This document shows positions 16,624 through 24,952 of a stretch of DNA of 64,000 bases, piece by piece; positions within the stretch are counted from its first letter, which is position 1, and the number at the start of each line of letters is the position of its first letter. The stretch covers positions 124,001-188,000 of the forward strand of contig JAGTRU010000006.1 in the NCBI GenBank assembly GCA_018261905.1, given 5' to 3'. The translations under genes were made by a program, and so were the position numbers. Source of the DNA: Pseudomonadota bacterium (GTDB lineage Bacteria; Pseudomonadota; Gammaproteobacteria; Burkholderiales; Rhodocyclaceae). The notes beneath the pieces were generated by a model. It did no database searches, had not been told where the DNA came from, and worked only from the letters and a program-made list of their open reading frames with translations.

Positions 16624-18855
16624 ATGACCTTTCCTGTGCGACGTGGCATCGCTTTTCGTAGTGCTTTGGCGGTGATCGGCTTTACGCTGCTGGCCGGAAT
16701 TATTTCGGCAGCCATCATCGGGGCGCTGGCCTTCGACCGAACCCGTGAAGACATCGACTTCCGCCTGCAGGCGCTGCTCGATACGGTGGCGAGTACCGCC
16801 AGCGCCGCCTGCTTTGTCGAAGACAAGGTGCTGGCCAAGGATATCGCCAGCGGTCTGCTCAAGAACTCGGTGGTTTCGCGCGTCGTTATTCGCTCGCCGT
16901 CCGGCGAACTGGCCCATGTTGCCCGCGCCCAGGGCCGGCTGAAGACGGCCGGTTCGCCCGCTACGGCGATCCGGCGGTCGATTTATTCGCCGTTCGATAG
17001 CGAGACCGTGGTCGGCGAGATACTCATCGAACCCAGCCCGGACGAGTTGTGGCGTCTGAATCGCGAGGAACTGGTGTTCATCGGGTCGGCCCTTTTTCTG
17101 CAGTTTATGGCGATCATCGGGGCCGCCATTTATGCGGCTTTTCGCTGGATCGTCTGGCCCATGAAGAGCATGTCGGATCAACTGCACCGCATCAGCAACG
17201 ATCAGAGCGGCAGTTTGCCCATCCCCGCCGGCCATGAGACGACGGAAATCGGCCGCTTGGTGACCGATATCAACGACTTGATCGGGCATCTGGCTCAGGC
17301 GCGGGCGCAGGCGGAAAGCGCCAGTCGGGCGAAGGGCGATTTCCTGGCCCAGATGAGCCACGAAATCCGTACGCCGATCAATGCCGTGGTCGGCATGGCC
17401 CATTTGGCGCTGAAAACCAGCCTGACGCCGAAACAAAAGGATTACCTGGAAAAGATTCGTGGCGCGGCCCGCCACCTGCTCAATCTGGTCAATGACATCC
17501 TCGACTTCGCCAAGATCGAGGCCGGCAAATTGCGTCTGGAGCCGGGGGAGTTCAAGTTGCACGAGGTGGTCGAACGGATCAGCACGATCGCCGGCTTGAA
17601 GGCCGAAGAGAAAGGCTTGTCCCTGCTGATCGAAATCGATCCGGAAATTCCCGGACAGCTCTGCGGTGACGGTATACGCATCAGCCAGATCCTGCTCAAT
17701 TACGTTAATAATGCGGTCAAGTTCACCGAAAGAGGTTCGGTCAGTCTGCGGGCTCGCCTGCTCGACAAGAACGAAAAGTCCTGCCGTATCCGTTTCGAGG
17801 TCGAAGATACCGGTCCCGGCTTGAGTGGCGAACAGATGGCGCGGCTGTTCCAATCATTTGAGCAGGCCGATCTATCGGTCGCTCGCAAGTTTGGCGGCAG
17901 CGGCCTGGGCTTGGCGATCAGCAAGCAATTGGCCGAACTGATGGGCGGCAAGGTCGGGGTGGATAGCGTGTTGGGGCAGGGCAGCACCTTCTGGGCCTGG
18001 GTCAATGTCGAAATCGCCGCTGCCGACCTGGCGGCGCCGGCCTTGCCGCCGGCTGCCGGGCTCGAAACAGCGCCGGCCGGCATCAGCGGCTTGCGCATAC
18101 TGCTGGCCGAGGACAATCTGCTGAATCAGCAAATCGCCCGCGAGCTGCTTGAAGAATACGGCGTCCTGATCGAGGTCGCCAACAACGGCCGGGAAGCCAT
18201 CGATTGGCTGCAGCGGGAACACTTCGATTGCGTCCTGATGGATATGCGCATGCCGGAAATGGATGGCGTCGAGGCGACCCGGCGAATTCGCGCCAACCCG
18301 CCGTGGCAGGCGATACCGATCATCGCGATGACGGCCAATGCCCGGACCGAGGACCGCAACGAGTGTTTGCAGGCCGGGATGAACGACTTCATCTCGAAAC
18401 CGGTCGAGCCGGCCCAGTTTTTCCGGATCTTGCTGAAATGGCTGCACCCGGTCGACCCGGCAATGGCGGGCGAGGCGTTGGCGCAGCCGGCGCCCAGTGC
18501 GCTGGCGAGCGAAGAGGTCGATATCGAGGCGCTGACCTCGCTGGCCCGCAACGATCCCCGGCGCATGGGGCGGCTGTGCAAGATATTCCTCGAGTCGACC
18601 CGGACCGGCATCGGGCAAATGTTCGCCGCGCACGGCCAGGGCGACCTGCCGGCGCTGGGCCAGATCGGTCATCGCTTCAAGTCCTCGGCGCGCAGCATGG
18701 GGGCCGGGCATCTGGCCGATCTGTTCGGCCATCTTGAGGCGGCCGCCAAGGCGGGAGAAAGCGAGCAGGCGGCGCTATGCAGCGAAATCGCGGCCGTCTG
18801 GCAGCGCATTGAGTTGCAATTGACGGCTTTCCTCACCGAACAAGAGGCCAGTTAA
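16624..18855 (+). CDS. Hybrid sensor histidine kinase with REC and HPt domains
   Basis: 743 residues. Transmembrane helices at about 14-35 and 151-172 bracket a periplasmic sensor of roughly 115 residues, then a HAMP domain (about 173-225). HisKA has H246 in QMSHEIRTP. HATPase has NYVNNAVKF, EDTGPGL and GGSGLGL. A receiver follows with D540 in LMDMRMPEMDG, then a C-terminal HPt domain with H683 in GHRFKSSARSMGA. This is a complete BarA/EvgS-like phosphorelay chain. No DNA-binding response regulator lies beside it, so the final acceptor is unknown. Its stop overlaps that of the convergent PstS-like gene by four bases (TTAA). Confidence 0.93.
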   Translation: MTFPVRRGIAFRSALAVIGFTLLAGIISAAIIGALAFDRTREDIDFRLQALLDTVASTASAACFVEDKVLAKDIASGLLKNSVVSRVVIRSPSGELAHVARAQGRLKTAGSPATAIRRSIYSPFDSETVVGEILIEPSPDELWRLNREELVFIGSALFLQFMAIIGAAIYAAFRWIVWPMKSMSDQLHRISNDQSGSLPIPAGHETTEIGRLVTDINDLIGHLAQARAQAESASRAKGDFLAQMSHEIRTPINAVVGMAHLALKTSLTPKQKDYLEKIRGAARHLLNLVNDILDFAKIEAGKLRLEPGEFKLHEVVERISTIAGLKAEEKGLSLLIEIDPEIPGQLCGDGIRISQILLNYVNNAVKFTERGSVSLRARLLDKNEKSCRIRFEVEDTGPGLSGEQMARLFQSFEQADLSVARKFGGSGLGLAISKQLAELMGGKVGVDSVLGQGSTFWAWVNVEIAAADLAAPALPPAAGLETAPAGISGLRILLAEDNLLNQQIARELLEEYGVLIEVANNGREAIDWLQREHFDCVLMDMRMPEMDGVEATRRIRANPPWQAIPIIAMTANARTEDRNECLQAGMNDFISKPVEPAQFFRILLKWLHPVDPAMAGEALAQPAPSALASEEVDIEALTSLARNDPRRMGRLCKIFLESTRTGIGQMFAAHGQGDLPALGQIGHRFKSSARSMGAGHLADLFGHLEAAAKAGESEQAALCSEIAAVWQRIELQLTAFLTEQEAS

Positions 18856-19289
18856 GGCGTTGCCGGGAACTCGAAAACGATGCGCAGGCGGCTATCGACC
18901 TGGTTGCGCTCAAGGTAGCCGATGGCGCCCGGGTTGTTGCTGACGAGGCGGATCAAGCCCTCGCGGCCTTCGGTCGTGTAAGGCGGCAGCGACCCCCCGG
19001 AAAAGACCAGACGTGACCAGTAGGCCTTGATTTCCGCCGGCTCCTTGTTGACCAGGCGGCGGTAGAACTCGGCCCGTTCCGGACTGTCGATGGCGAGATC
19101 GATGGGTAGGGCCGGAATGCCTGAGGGCAACTGGCGCCAGCGCCCCATGAACAGATAGACCACTTCCTTTTGCGTCAGCCGCTCGACGCCGCTTTTGGGG
19201 CCGGCGACCACCACCAGATCGGCGGCGGCCGGGCGTACGGTCAAGGTCAGCAGCGCAAGGAGCAGGAGGACGGTGGCGCGTTGCATCAT
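18852..19289 (-). CDS. Small periplasmic PstS-like (phosphate-binding superfamily) protein
   Basis: 145 residues with a clear signal peptide (hydrophobic 7-20, cleavage near RPAAA-DLV). The mature part is a half-size PBP-like domain: VVAGPKSGVERLTQKEVVYLFMGR, RAEFYRRLV, YWSRLVFSGG and the C-terminal NNPGAIGYLER that is typical of PstS-like proteins. At this length it cannot be a normal two-lobed transport receptor, and no ABC genes are near. It lies two bases from the porin gene on the same strand and opposite the hybrid kinase. A role in ligand sensing with the kinase is plausible but inferred. Confidence 0.82.
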   Translation of the reverse strand: MMQRATVLLLLALLTLTVRPAAADLVVVAGPKSGVERLTQKEVVYLFMGRWRQLPSGIPALPIDLAIDSPERAEFYRRLVNKEPAEIKAYWSRLVFSGGSLPPYTTEGREGLIRLVSNNPGAIGYLERNQVDSRLRIVFEFPATP

Positions 19290-19291
19290 GC

Positions 19292-20575
19292 TCAGAAGAC
19301 GAAATCGAGGGTCAGGCTGAAGACATTGACCTTGCCGTTGAAGTTGGGGGTGGTGCTGGAATAAAGGAACACGGATTCGGGCTTGCCGCGGATGAAGTCA
19401 ACCTGGGCCTTGAGCGCCATGTTTTGCCGGAAATCCCAGCGGCTGCCCAGCGTGTAGGTGTGCTGGTCGGTATGGACCCGGGTCTGGGCGCCGAGCAGAC
19501 TGGCATTCAGTTGCGACAAGGGGCCACCGTTGTCATCAGGCAGGCCGCTGGAAAGCTGCTTGGTCTTGGACTTGCTCCACGAGTAAGCGGCAAATGGCGT
19601 GAATTGGCCAATCCGGTAGCCGGTGATCAGGTAGCCGGCCTGGGTGTTCTGGTATATCTGGTTTTCATGATCGATCTGGCTCAGCATCGCCTGGACCAGT
19701 AGCGGGCCTCGGTCGTAGACCGCCCCCAGCGAGTAGAAGCGCGACGTGGTGTCGGTCAGGGATAGCGACTTGGCCAGCGCGATGGCGCTCGGCACCGTTG
19801 TTTGGTTGAGGAGGTTTTGCAGCGTCGCTACCGGGGCCGGCAAATCGTGTTTGAAGCTCATCTGGGCATAGGTGGCGCGCCATTGCCAATGCTCTTGCTG
19901 GTAGTCGGCATAAATGCCGTAGATCGGATTGCCGCGCAGGCTGAGGATTGCGCTGCCTTGCTCGATGGGCGCCAGTTCGTCAGCCTGGCCGCCGAAGCCC
20001 TTGATCTTGAGGACGCCATCGGCGAGCGGCAAGGTGCCGACCAGATCGATGCCGTCGATGTAGTGGAAGGCCAGTCCGCCAAAAAAATCGACGGGCGGGC
20101 GGACCGTGAGATAGGAATAGCCGACATGCCGCGAGTCGGCCTGCATATAGAGTTCGAGACCCATCCGGCCGGCGCGCAGCACGAGGTTGTCGGGGCCGAA
20201 GGAGTATTTGCCGAAGGCCCAGGAAATTTCCGGGCGGAAGTCACCATGCGGACCATAGCGGCTGATGGCCTGTGTGACGAATTCCAGGGAGTTGGTGGCG
20301 CGGAAATTGGCCTGGATGCCGATCAGCGAATCAAGTTTGCCGTCGAGGTTCTTGCCGATGCCGGTGGGCTGGGTCTGGTCCCGGGAAAATCGGGCTTCAT
20401 TGGTGGAGGTCCGGGCGGCGCCCAGGGTGCCGAAGCCGCCTAGTTGAAAGCGCTTAGGTGAAAGGTCGGTATCGGTTTCAGCAAGACAGGCGTTGCTGGC
20501 CAGGGCCAGGGCCAGGCTGGCGAGATGCGCCAGATAGCGTCGCTTTTTCCCGGAACGGCTTGTTTTTAGGGGCAC
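19292..20575 (-). CDS. Outer membrane porin-like beta-barrel protein
   Basis: 427 residues with an N-terminal signal peptide (hydrophobic 15-31, LALASNACLA). Alternating aromatic/polar strands run throughout, and the last residues VFSLTLDFVF end in Phe, the BamA recognition signature of outer membrane barrels. Sequence features such as LGGFGTLGAARTST and YGIYADYQQEHWQWRATYAQ resemble uncharacterised proteobacterial porins. The start is GTG, the only candidate before the signal peptide. The PstS-like gene follows two bases after its stop, so the two form an operon. The substrate cannot be told from sequence. Confidence 0.82.
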   Translation of the reverse strand: MPLKTSRSGKKRRYLAHLASLALALASNACLAETDTDLSPKRFQLGGFGTLGAARTSTNEARFSRDQTQPTGIGKNLDGKLDSLIGIQANFRATNSLEFVTQAISRYGPHGDFRPEISWAFGKYSFGPDNLVLRAGRMGLELYMQADSRHVGYSYLTVRPPVDFFGGLAFHYIDGIDLVGTLPLADGVLKIKGFGGQADELAPIEQGSAILSLRGNPIYGIYADYQQEHWQWRATYAQMSFKHDLPAPVATLQNLLNQTTVPSAIALAKSLSLTDTTSRFYSLGAVYDRGPLLVQAMLSQIDHENQIYQNTQAGYLITGYRIGQFTPFAAYSWSKSKTKQLSSGLPDDNGGPLSQLNASLLGAQTRVHTDQHTYTLGSRWDFRQNMALKAQVDFIRGKPESVFLYSSTTPNFNGKVNVFSLTLDFVF

Positions 20576-20651
20576 GTGATCGTCTGCTGTTGAAGAAATG
20601 CAGATTCGATATTAGCAGGATGTCGGGGGGCGGGCCGACTTGTGGCGGAAA

Positions 20652-20704
20652 TTTCCGTTCAACGGAAAAGCCGTGCCGACGCCCGTGATGGGCGTCGGCA
20701 CGGC
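20652..20704 (-). terminator. Strong intrinsic terminator after the CoA-transferase gene
   Basis: A perfect 15-bp stem (20670-20684 with 20690-20704, loop GTGAT) is followed on the minus strand by TTTTCC. A second small perfect palindrome lies just beyond (TTTCCGTT-C-AACGGAAA, 20652-20668). It sits 43 bases after the CoA-transferase stop and before the porin gene. Confidence 0.85.
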
Positions 20705-20746
20705 CTGGACAACTGTTCCCGGAGGGTATCCGGAACCCTTGCCGCC

Positions 20747-22309
20747 TTACTTCTTCCAGGCGTCGGCCTGGATCAACGAGTCTTCACGCCAGGCGTCGCG
20801 GGCGGCCTGGTTGGCCACCCAGTTGGGCAGGAAGGTGTAGGCCTCGTCGAGCAGGTGCGGCGTGTGACGGCCCGGCGAGTAGCGCTGGGCGCGGTCGTAG
20901 TACTCGCGCAGGGCTGGCTTGAAGTTCGGGTGGGCACAATTGTCGATGACCACCTTGGCGCGCTGCTTCGGCGACAGGCCGCGCAGGTCGGCCAGACCCT
21001 GTTCGGTGACGATGACCTGGACGTCGTGCTCGGTGTGGTCGACGTGCGAGACCATCGGCACGATGCAGGAAATGCTGCCGCTCTTCGCACTCGACGGTGT
21101 CATGAAGATGGAGATGAAGGCGTTGCGGGCGAAGTCGCCGGAACCGCCGATACCGTTCATGATCGAGGTGCCCATGATGTGGGTCGAATTGACGTTGCCG
21201 TAGATGTCAGCTTCGATCAGCCCGTTCATCGAGATGACGCCAAGGCGGCGGATCACTTCCGGGTGGTTGGAGATTTCCTGCGGGCGCAGGATGATGCTGT
21301 CCTTGAAGCGCTGCAGGTCGGCATTCAGTTCGACCAGCGCGTTCGGGGACAGCGAGAAGGAGGTGGCCGAAGCACAGGTCAGCTTGCCCGACTTGATCAA
21401 CTCGAGCATGCCGTCCTGCAGCACTTCGGTATAGGCCGTCAGGTTCTCGAACGGGCCATCCTGCAGGCCGGCCATCACCGCATTGGCAACATTGCCGACG
21501 CCCGATTGCAGCGGCAGCAGATTTGCCGGCAGACGGCCCTTCTTCACTTCATGCTGGAGGAATTCGAGAATGTGGCCGGCGATCAGTTGCGAATTGGTGT
21601 CCGGCGGCGAGAAGGCGGAATTGCGGTCGGCCTTGTTGGTCTCAATGACGGCGATGACCTTGTTCGGGTCGATGGTGTAATAGGGGGAGCCGATGCGGTC
21701 ATCGGTTTTCAGCAGCGGAATCGGCTTGCGGTGCGGCGGCAGGGCGGTGCCGTAATAAATGTCGTGCATGCCCTCGAGGGCCGGGTTCTGCCAGGAATTG
21801 ACTTCGAGGATGATCTTGTCGGCCTGGTCGAGCCAGGTCTTGTTGTTGCCGACCGAAGACGACGGAATCAGCCGGCCGTCTTCCAGGATGCCGGCGACTT
21901 CGACGACGGCGACATCGAGCTTGCCGAGGAAACCGCCCCAGACGAACTGGGCGACGTGCGACAGGTGAATGTCGATGTATTCCATTTCGCCGGCATTGAT
22001 GCGTTTGCGGCAGGTTGGGTCGGACTGGTAGGGCAGGCGCATCTCGATGCCGTCCACCATGGCCAGCGCCCCGTCGAGTTCGGGGGCGGTCGAAGCGCCG
22101 GTCCAGACGCCGATCTTGAACTTCTTGCCATTGAGGTTCGAGTCCATGATGTGCTTGGCCAGCGCGGTCGGCACCAGCTTCGGATAGCCGGCACCGGTAA
22201 AACCGCTCATCCCGACATTCATGCCGGACTGGATGAGGGCGGCGGCTTCTTCGGCCGACATGATCTTGCTGCGCATGGCCGCGTTAAGAATGCGTGAAGC
22301 TCCGGACAT
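20747..22309 (-). CDS. Acetyl-CoA hydrolase/transferase family (succinyl-CoA:acetate CoA-transferase-like)
   Basis: 520 residues of the class I CoA-transferase family that includes AarC/Cat1 and acetyl-CoA hydrolases. N-terminal half: GMNVGMSGFTGAGYPKLVP. The middle block SGVGNVANAVMAGL is followed by the likely catalytic Glu in AYTEVLQDG. C-terminal half: NGIGGSGDFARNAF, MVSHVDHTEHDVQVIVTEQGLADLRG and the late CAHPNFKPAL. Such enzymes move CoA between acetate, propionate and succinate, so it may serve acetate or propionate use or mixed-acid metabolism. AGGAG lies ten bases before the ATG. A structured leader lies upstream. Confidence 0.92.
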   Translation of the reverse strand: MSGASRILNAAMRSKIMSAEEAAALIQSGMNVGMSGFTGAGYPKLVPTALAKHIMDSNLNGKKFKIGVWTGASTAPELDGALAMVDGIEMRLPYQSDPTCRKRINAGEMEYIDIHLSHVAQFVWGGFLGKLDVAVVEVAGILEDGRLIPSSSVGNNKTWLDQADKIILEVNSWQNPALEGMHDIYYGTALPPHRKPIPLLKTDDRIGSPYYTIDPNKVIAVIETNKADRNSAFSPPDTNSQLIAGHILEFLQHEVKKGRLPANLLPLQSGVGNVANAVMAGLQDGPFENLTAYTEVLQDGMLELIKSGKLTCASATSFSLSPNALVELNADLQRFKDSIILRPQEISNHPEVIRRLGVISMNGLIEADIYGNVNSTHIMGTSIMNGIGGSGDFARNAFISIFMTPSSAKSGSISCIVPMVSHVDHTEHDVQVIVTEQGLADLRGLSPKQRAKVVIDNCAHPNFKPALREYYDRAQRYSPGRHTPHLLDEAYTFLPNWVANQAARDAWREDSLIQADAWKK

Positions 22310-22361
22310 ATACTTGATTACTCCTGAAGAGGGTCGGTATTGCCTCCGTTTGACCCGGTCG

Positions 22362-22387
22362 AAAAAAAGCCCGCACTAAGGCGGGCT
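22362..22387 (-). terminator. Intrinsic terminator between the lipoprotein and CoA-transferase genes
   Basis: AGCCCGC (22368-22374) pairs with GCGGGCT (22381-22387) around a six-base loop. On the minus strand a run of seven T (22362-22368) follows, giving a textbook rho-independent terminator. It could end the transcript of the small lipoprotein gene 145 bases upstream, or act as an attenuator in a CoA-transferase leader about 55 bases before that start codon. Confidence 0.85.
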
Positions 22388-22392
22388 CAAAT

Positions 22393-22494
22393 CCAGATCC
22401 AAAGCGCATTAAGGTCTGGAGGAGACGGTGCGCAAATTTACCAAAAGGTTCCCGACCCAACGAACGAGATTTTTTTACGTGACGGGTAAAAAAA
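22393..22494 (-). other. Structured, non-coding stretch upstream of the CoA-transferase
   Basis: Two further inverted repeats lie here. One is a compound hairpin, GCGC (22404-22407) with GCGC (22430-22433) enclosing GTCT/AGAC (22414-22417 and 22423-22426). A competing pairing exists between CCAGA (22393-22397) and TCTGG (22415-22419), using the same bases. The other is an A/T palindrome, TTTTTTTAC (22470-22478) with GTAAAAAAA (22486-22494). Together with the adjoining terminator this could be a leader RNA or small RNA on the minus strand. No known riboswitch consensus was recognised. Confidence 0.4.
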
Positions 22495-22532
22495 ACTTAA
22501 CTATTGGGGCTACGCTTCTGGATTGCAGAAAA

Positions 22533-22754
22533 TCAGTTGGCGGGCTTGCTGTCAGCGGCCGGGGCTGGCTGCGGCAGGGCGGTCAGGGTAGCGCTGTCGG
22601 CGGGCTTCGCGGCATCGGTCGCGGCGGGCTGGACGGCAGCGGGCTGGGCCGGAACAACGGCCGGGGCGGGCTGGGCCGTTGTTGCTTCTTCCTTCTTGCT
22701 GCAAGCAGCGAGGGCAACGGCGAGAAGAGCGGCAACAAGCAGGGAGCGATTCAT
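22533..22754 (-). CDS. Small Ala/Pro-rich lipoprotein
   Basis: 73 residues from MNRSLLVAAL. A lipoprotein signal peptide ends in LAVALAAC-S, with Cys at residue 18, and the mature part is a low-complexity tail of Ala, Pro, Gln and Lys with no fold signal. AAGGA nine bases upstream supports the start; the frame is open for 30 codons further upstream but without such a signal. Function unknown. It is divergent from the LysR regulator gene. Confidence 0.7.
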   Translation of the reverse strand: MNRSLLVAALLAVALAACSKKEEATTAQPAPAVVPAQPAAVQPAATDAAKPADSATLTALPQPAPAADSKPAN

Positions 22755-22880
22755 TCTGGTATTTCCTTTCACTATCGACGAAATGGCCGTATCAACGGCT
22801 GGGATTGAAGAATAGTGAGCAACTTGCGGTGCGACAAACGACAATTTATGATTGCATGGTTTAGAAAAACTTAATTATCG

Positions 22881-23867
22881 ATGACCTATCGTCTGCCTCC
22901 GCTTTCTGCCATGCGCGCCTTTGAGGCGGCCAGCCGCCATTTGAGTTTCAAGAAGGCAGCCGAGGAATTGCATGTGACGCCGGCGGCGATCAGTCAGCAA
23001 ATCAAGGCGCTCGAAGACTATCTCGGCGTCCAGTTGTTTTGCCGCTTGACCCGCGCTCTGGAAATCACGCCGCAAGGGGCGGCCATGCTGCCCAAGGTTC
23101 GCCAAGGTTTCGAATGCTTTGCCGCCGCCGTCGATTGCACCCGGCAGCCCGGTGAAGGCGTGCTCACGGTTACCGCCCCGCCGTCTTTCGCGGCGCGTTG
23201 GCTGGTGCCGCGTCTGCCGCGTTTCGCCGCCCTGCATCCAGAGGTCAAGCTGCGTCTATCGAGCAGTGGCGATGCCGTCGATCGGCGCGGCGAAACCCGT
23301 TTCCTGGCCGATGAAGCCGCCGATCTGCGAGTGGCCAGCAGCACCCTGGCGATTCGTTATGGCACGGGGAAATACCCGGGTTTTCATGTCGAGCAGATTC
23401 TCGCCCCCGATTGTGTGCCGGTGTGCAGCCCGCATCTGCCGACGGCGGAGCGGCCGCTCCGGACGCCGGCCGACCTGTGCCGGCATGTCTTGATCCACGA
23501 CGAAACCATCGATGATCAAGAGCATCAGCCGAATTGGCGGGAATGGCTGAGTCACGCCGGGGTCAGCGGTGTCGACGCGGAAGGTGGGCCGCGCTTCTCG
23601 AATGCCGTGCTGGCGGTGGAAGCCGCCCTCGACGGGCAGGGCGTGGCCCTGGCCTTGAAGCCGCTGGTCGAGGCCGATGTTGCGGCCGGCCGTTTGCTGG
23701 TGCCCTTCAAGATGTCGGTCCCCTCGCCCTATTCTTATTTCCTGGTCATGCGTAAGGTGGTTGCCGATCGCGGCTCGGCCGCCGCCTTTCGCAACTGGCT
23801 GCTGGCCGAAGCGCAGTCGCCCAATCTGCTCGGCGATGACGCGGCGAGGCCGGTGGGGACGGTCTGA
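22881..23867 (+). CDS. LysR-family regulator (GcvA-like)
   Basis: 328 residues. A winged helix-turn-helix at the N-terminus (LPPLSAMRAFEAASRHLSF, KKAAEELHVTPAAISQQIKALE) and a periplasmic-binding-like effector domain give the pattern of the GcvA/AmpR branch. Typical GcvA-like phrases include FAARWLVPRLPRFAALHPEV, DLRVASSTLAIRYGTGKYPG and VALALKPLVEADVAAGRL. The target is unknown; LysR proteins often control a divergent gene, here the small lipoprotein and perhaps the CoA-transferase beyond it. Confidence 0.92.
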   Translation: MTYRLPPLSAMRAFEAASRHLSFKKAAEELHVTPAAISQQIKALEDYLGVQLFCRLTRALEITPQGAAMLPKVRQGFECFAAAVDCTRQPGEGVLTVTAPPSFAARWLVPRLPRFAALHPEVKLRLSSSGDAVDRRGETRFLADEAADLRVASSTLAIRYGTGKYPGFHVEQILAPDCVPVCSPHLPTAERPLRTPADLCRHVLIHDETIDDQEHQPNWREWLSHAGVSGVDAEGGPRFSNAVLAVEAALDGQGVALALKPLVEADVAAGRLLVPFKMSVPSPYSYFLVMRKVVADRGSAAAFRNWLLAEAQSPNLLGDDAARPVGTV

Positions 23868-23918
23868 GTGTTACGCCAGGGCGTATAATCCGCGCCTTTC
23901 CCAAGGCTTCATGACGGC

Positions 23919-24686
23919 GTGAGCACTCTTTCCTGGATTATTTTTGTCTCGCTGGCCGGAGGCGCTCTGAGCGTCTTCGCTGCCGCCGCGCTGAGCGTCG
24001 CTGTCGGGACGCAGCGCATCAGCATGTTGATTTCCTATGCCATCGGGGCCCTGCTCGGCGCCGCCTTCCTCGAAATTTTGCCGGAAGCGCTGGCCCATGG
24101 CGCGCCGCACCGGATGGCCGGGACCGTGCTGTTCGGCATCATGGTGTTTTTTGTGCTGGAGAAGCTGGTGCTCTGGCGGCACTGTCACCACGACCATTGC
24201 GAAGCCCATGATGCGCACGCCCCGGCCAACGATCACGGGCGTTCCGGGCTGCTCATCCTGGTCGGCGACACCTTCCATAATTTTGTCGATGGCATTCTGA
24301 TCGCGGCTGCCTTTCTTGATAGCACGCAACTGGGGATCGTCACGGCACTGGCCATCATCGCCCACGAAATCCCGCAGGAGGTCGGTGATTACCTGATTCT
24401 GCTGCACTCCGGCTACAGCAAGGTGCGGGCGCTGGCTTTCAACCTGTTGTCCAGCCTGGCCACCTTGCTCGGCGCCATGCTCGCCTATTTCGCCCTCTCC
24501 GATTTGCAGGAATGGATTCCGTCGCTGCTCGCCCTGGCCGCGGCGAGCATGATCTACGTCGCAGTGGCCGACCTGATTCCCGGACTGCACAAGCGGACGG
24601 AGCTGAAAGCCACCGTCCAGCAAGTGCTACTGATTGGCCTCGGGATCGCCTCGATCGGTCTCGTGCAGCGCCTGGTCGGCGAGTAG
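23919..24686 (+). CDS. ZIP-family divalent metal transporter
   Basis: 255 residues, mainly transmembrane helices. The metal-binding helices of the ZIP family are visible: HNFVDGILIAAAF in helix IV and AHEIPQEVGDYLILLHSG in helix V. A His-rich loop (RHCHHDHCEAHDAHAPANDHG) lies between helices III and IV. It should import Zn2+ or Fe2+/Mn2+ across the inner membrane. The start is GTG. A TATAAT box at 23884-23889 lies upstream without a convincing -35. Confidence 0.9.
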   Translation: MSTLSWIIFVSLAGGALSVFAAAALSVAVGTQRISMLISYAIGALLGAAFLEILPEALAHGAPHRMAGTVLFGIMVFFVLEKLVLWRHCHHDHCEAHDAHAPANDHGRSGLLILVGDTFHNFVDGILIAAAFLDSTQLGIVTALAIIAHEIPQEVGDYLILLHSGYSKVRALAFNLLSSLATLLGAMLAYFALSDLQEWIPSLLALAAASMIYVAVADLIPGLHKRTELKATVQQVLLIGLGIASIGLVQRLVGE

Positions 24687-24863
24687 CTCCTGGTGTCGGC
24701 GGCGTTGCCGCCGGACCCGGCTGCCGCTCAGCCAGATTAGCAGGCTGCAGGGCAGCAGCCCATAGAACGAAAAGGAGATGATGCCGGCAAATACGCTGGC
24801 CTCGTTGAAAGCAACAAGCAGCGTGACGTAAAGCCAGCCAATGGCAATGATGTACATGCGCAT
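24627..24863 (-). CDS. Small two-helix membrane protein, antisense to the end of the ZIP gene
   Basis: 78 residues from MRMYIIAIG (or two residues shorter from the second ATG). Two hydrophobic helices, IIAIGWLYVTLLVAF and FAGIISFSFYGLLPCSLLIWL, are followed by a basic cytoplasmic tail (RVRRQRRRHQ). I recognise this shape as a short conserved hypothetical protein of betaproteobacteria, from memory only. Its last 60 bases overlap the 3' end of the convergent ZIP gene. No clear ribosome binding site is seen. Confidence 0.6.
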   Translation of the reverse strand: MRMYIIAIGWLYVTLLVAFNEASVFAGIISFSFYGLLPCSLLIWLSGSRVRRQRRRHQELLADQALHETDRGDPEANQ

Positions 24864-24868
24864 TATTA

Positions 24869-24911
24869 TGCATGCAAATACATTGACAGGGCTCGGGTGG
24901 GTATGGAGAAT
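24869..24911 (+). promoter_or_regulatory. Candidate phaC promoter with TGC-rich box
   Basis: TTGACA at 24883-24888, a 17-base spacer and GAGAAT at 24906-24911 give a sigma-70-like promoter 41 bases before the phaC ATG. The palindrome TGCATGCA at 24869-24876 sits just upstream of the -35 and resembles the TGC-rich sites bound by PhaR homologues. Inferred from sequence only. Confidence 0.55.
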
Positions 24912-24952
24912 CCAGAAGCTCAAGCTCCCCAAATAACTCAAAGAGACCCCCC

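Noticed and set aside
20642-22297. 551-codon plus-strand frame opposite the CoA-transferase
   Set aside because: Composition is Gly/Asp/Val-biased antisense; the CoA-transferase on the minus strand has all family motifs.
22428-22808. Gly-rich plus-strand frames opposite the small lipoprotein
   Set aside because: Antisense of an Ala/Pro-rich gene; no signal or binding site.
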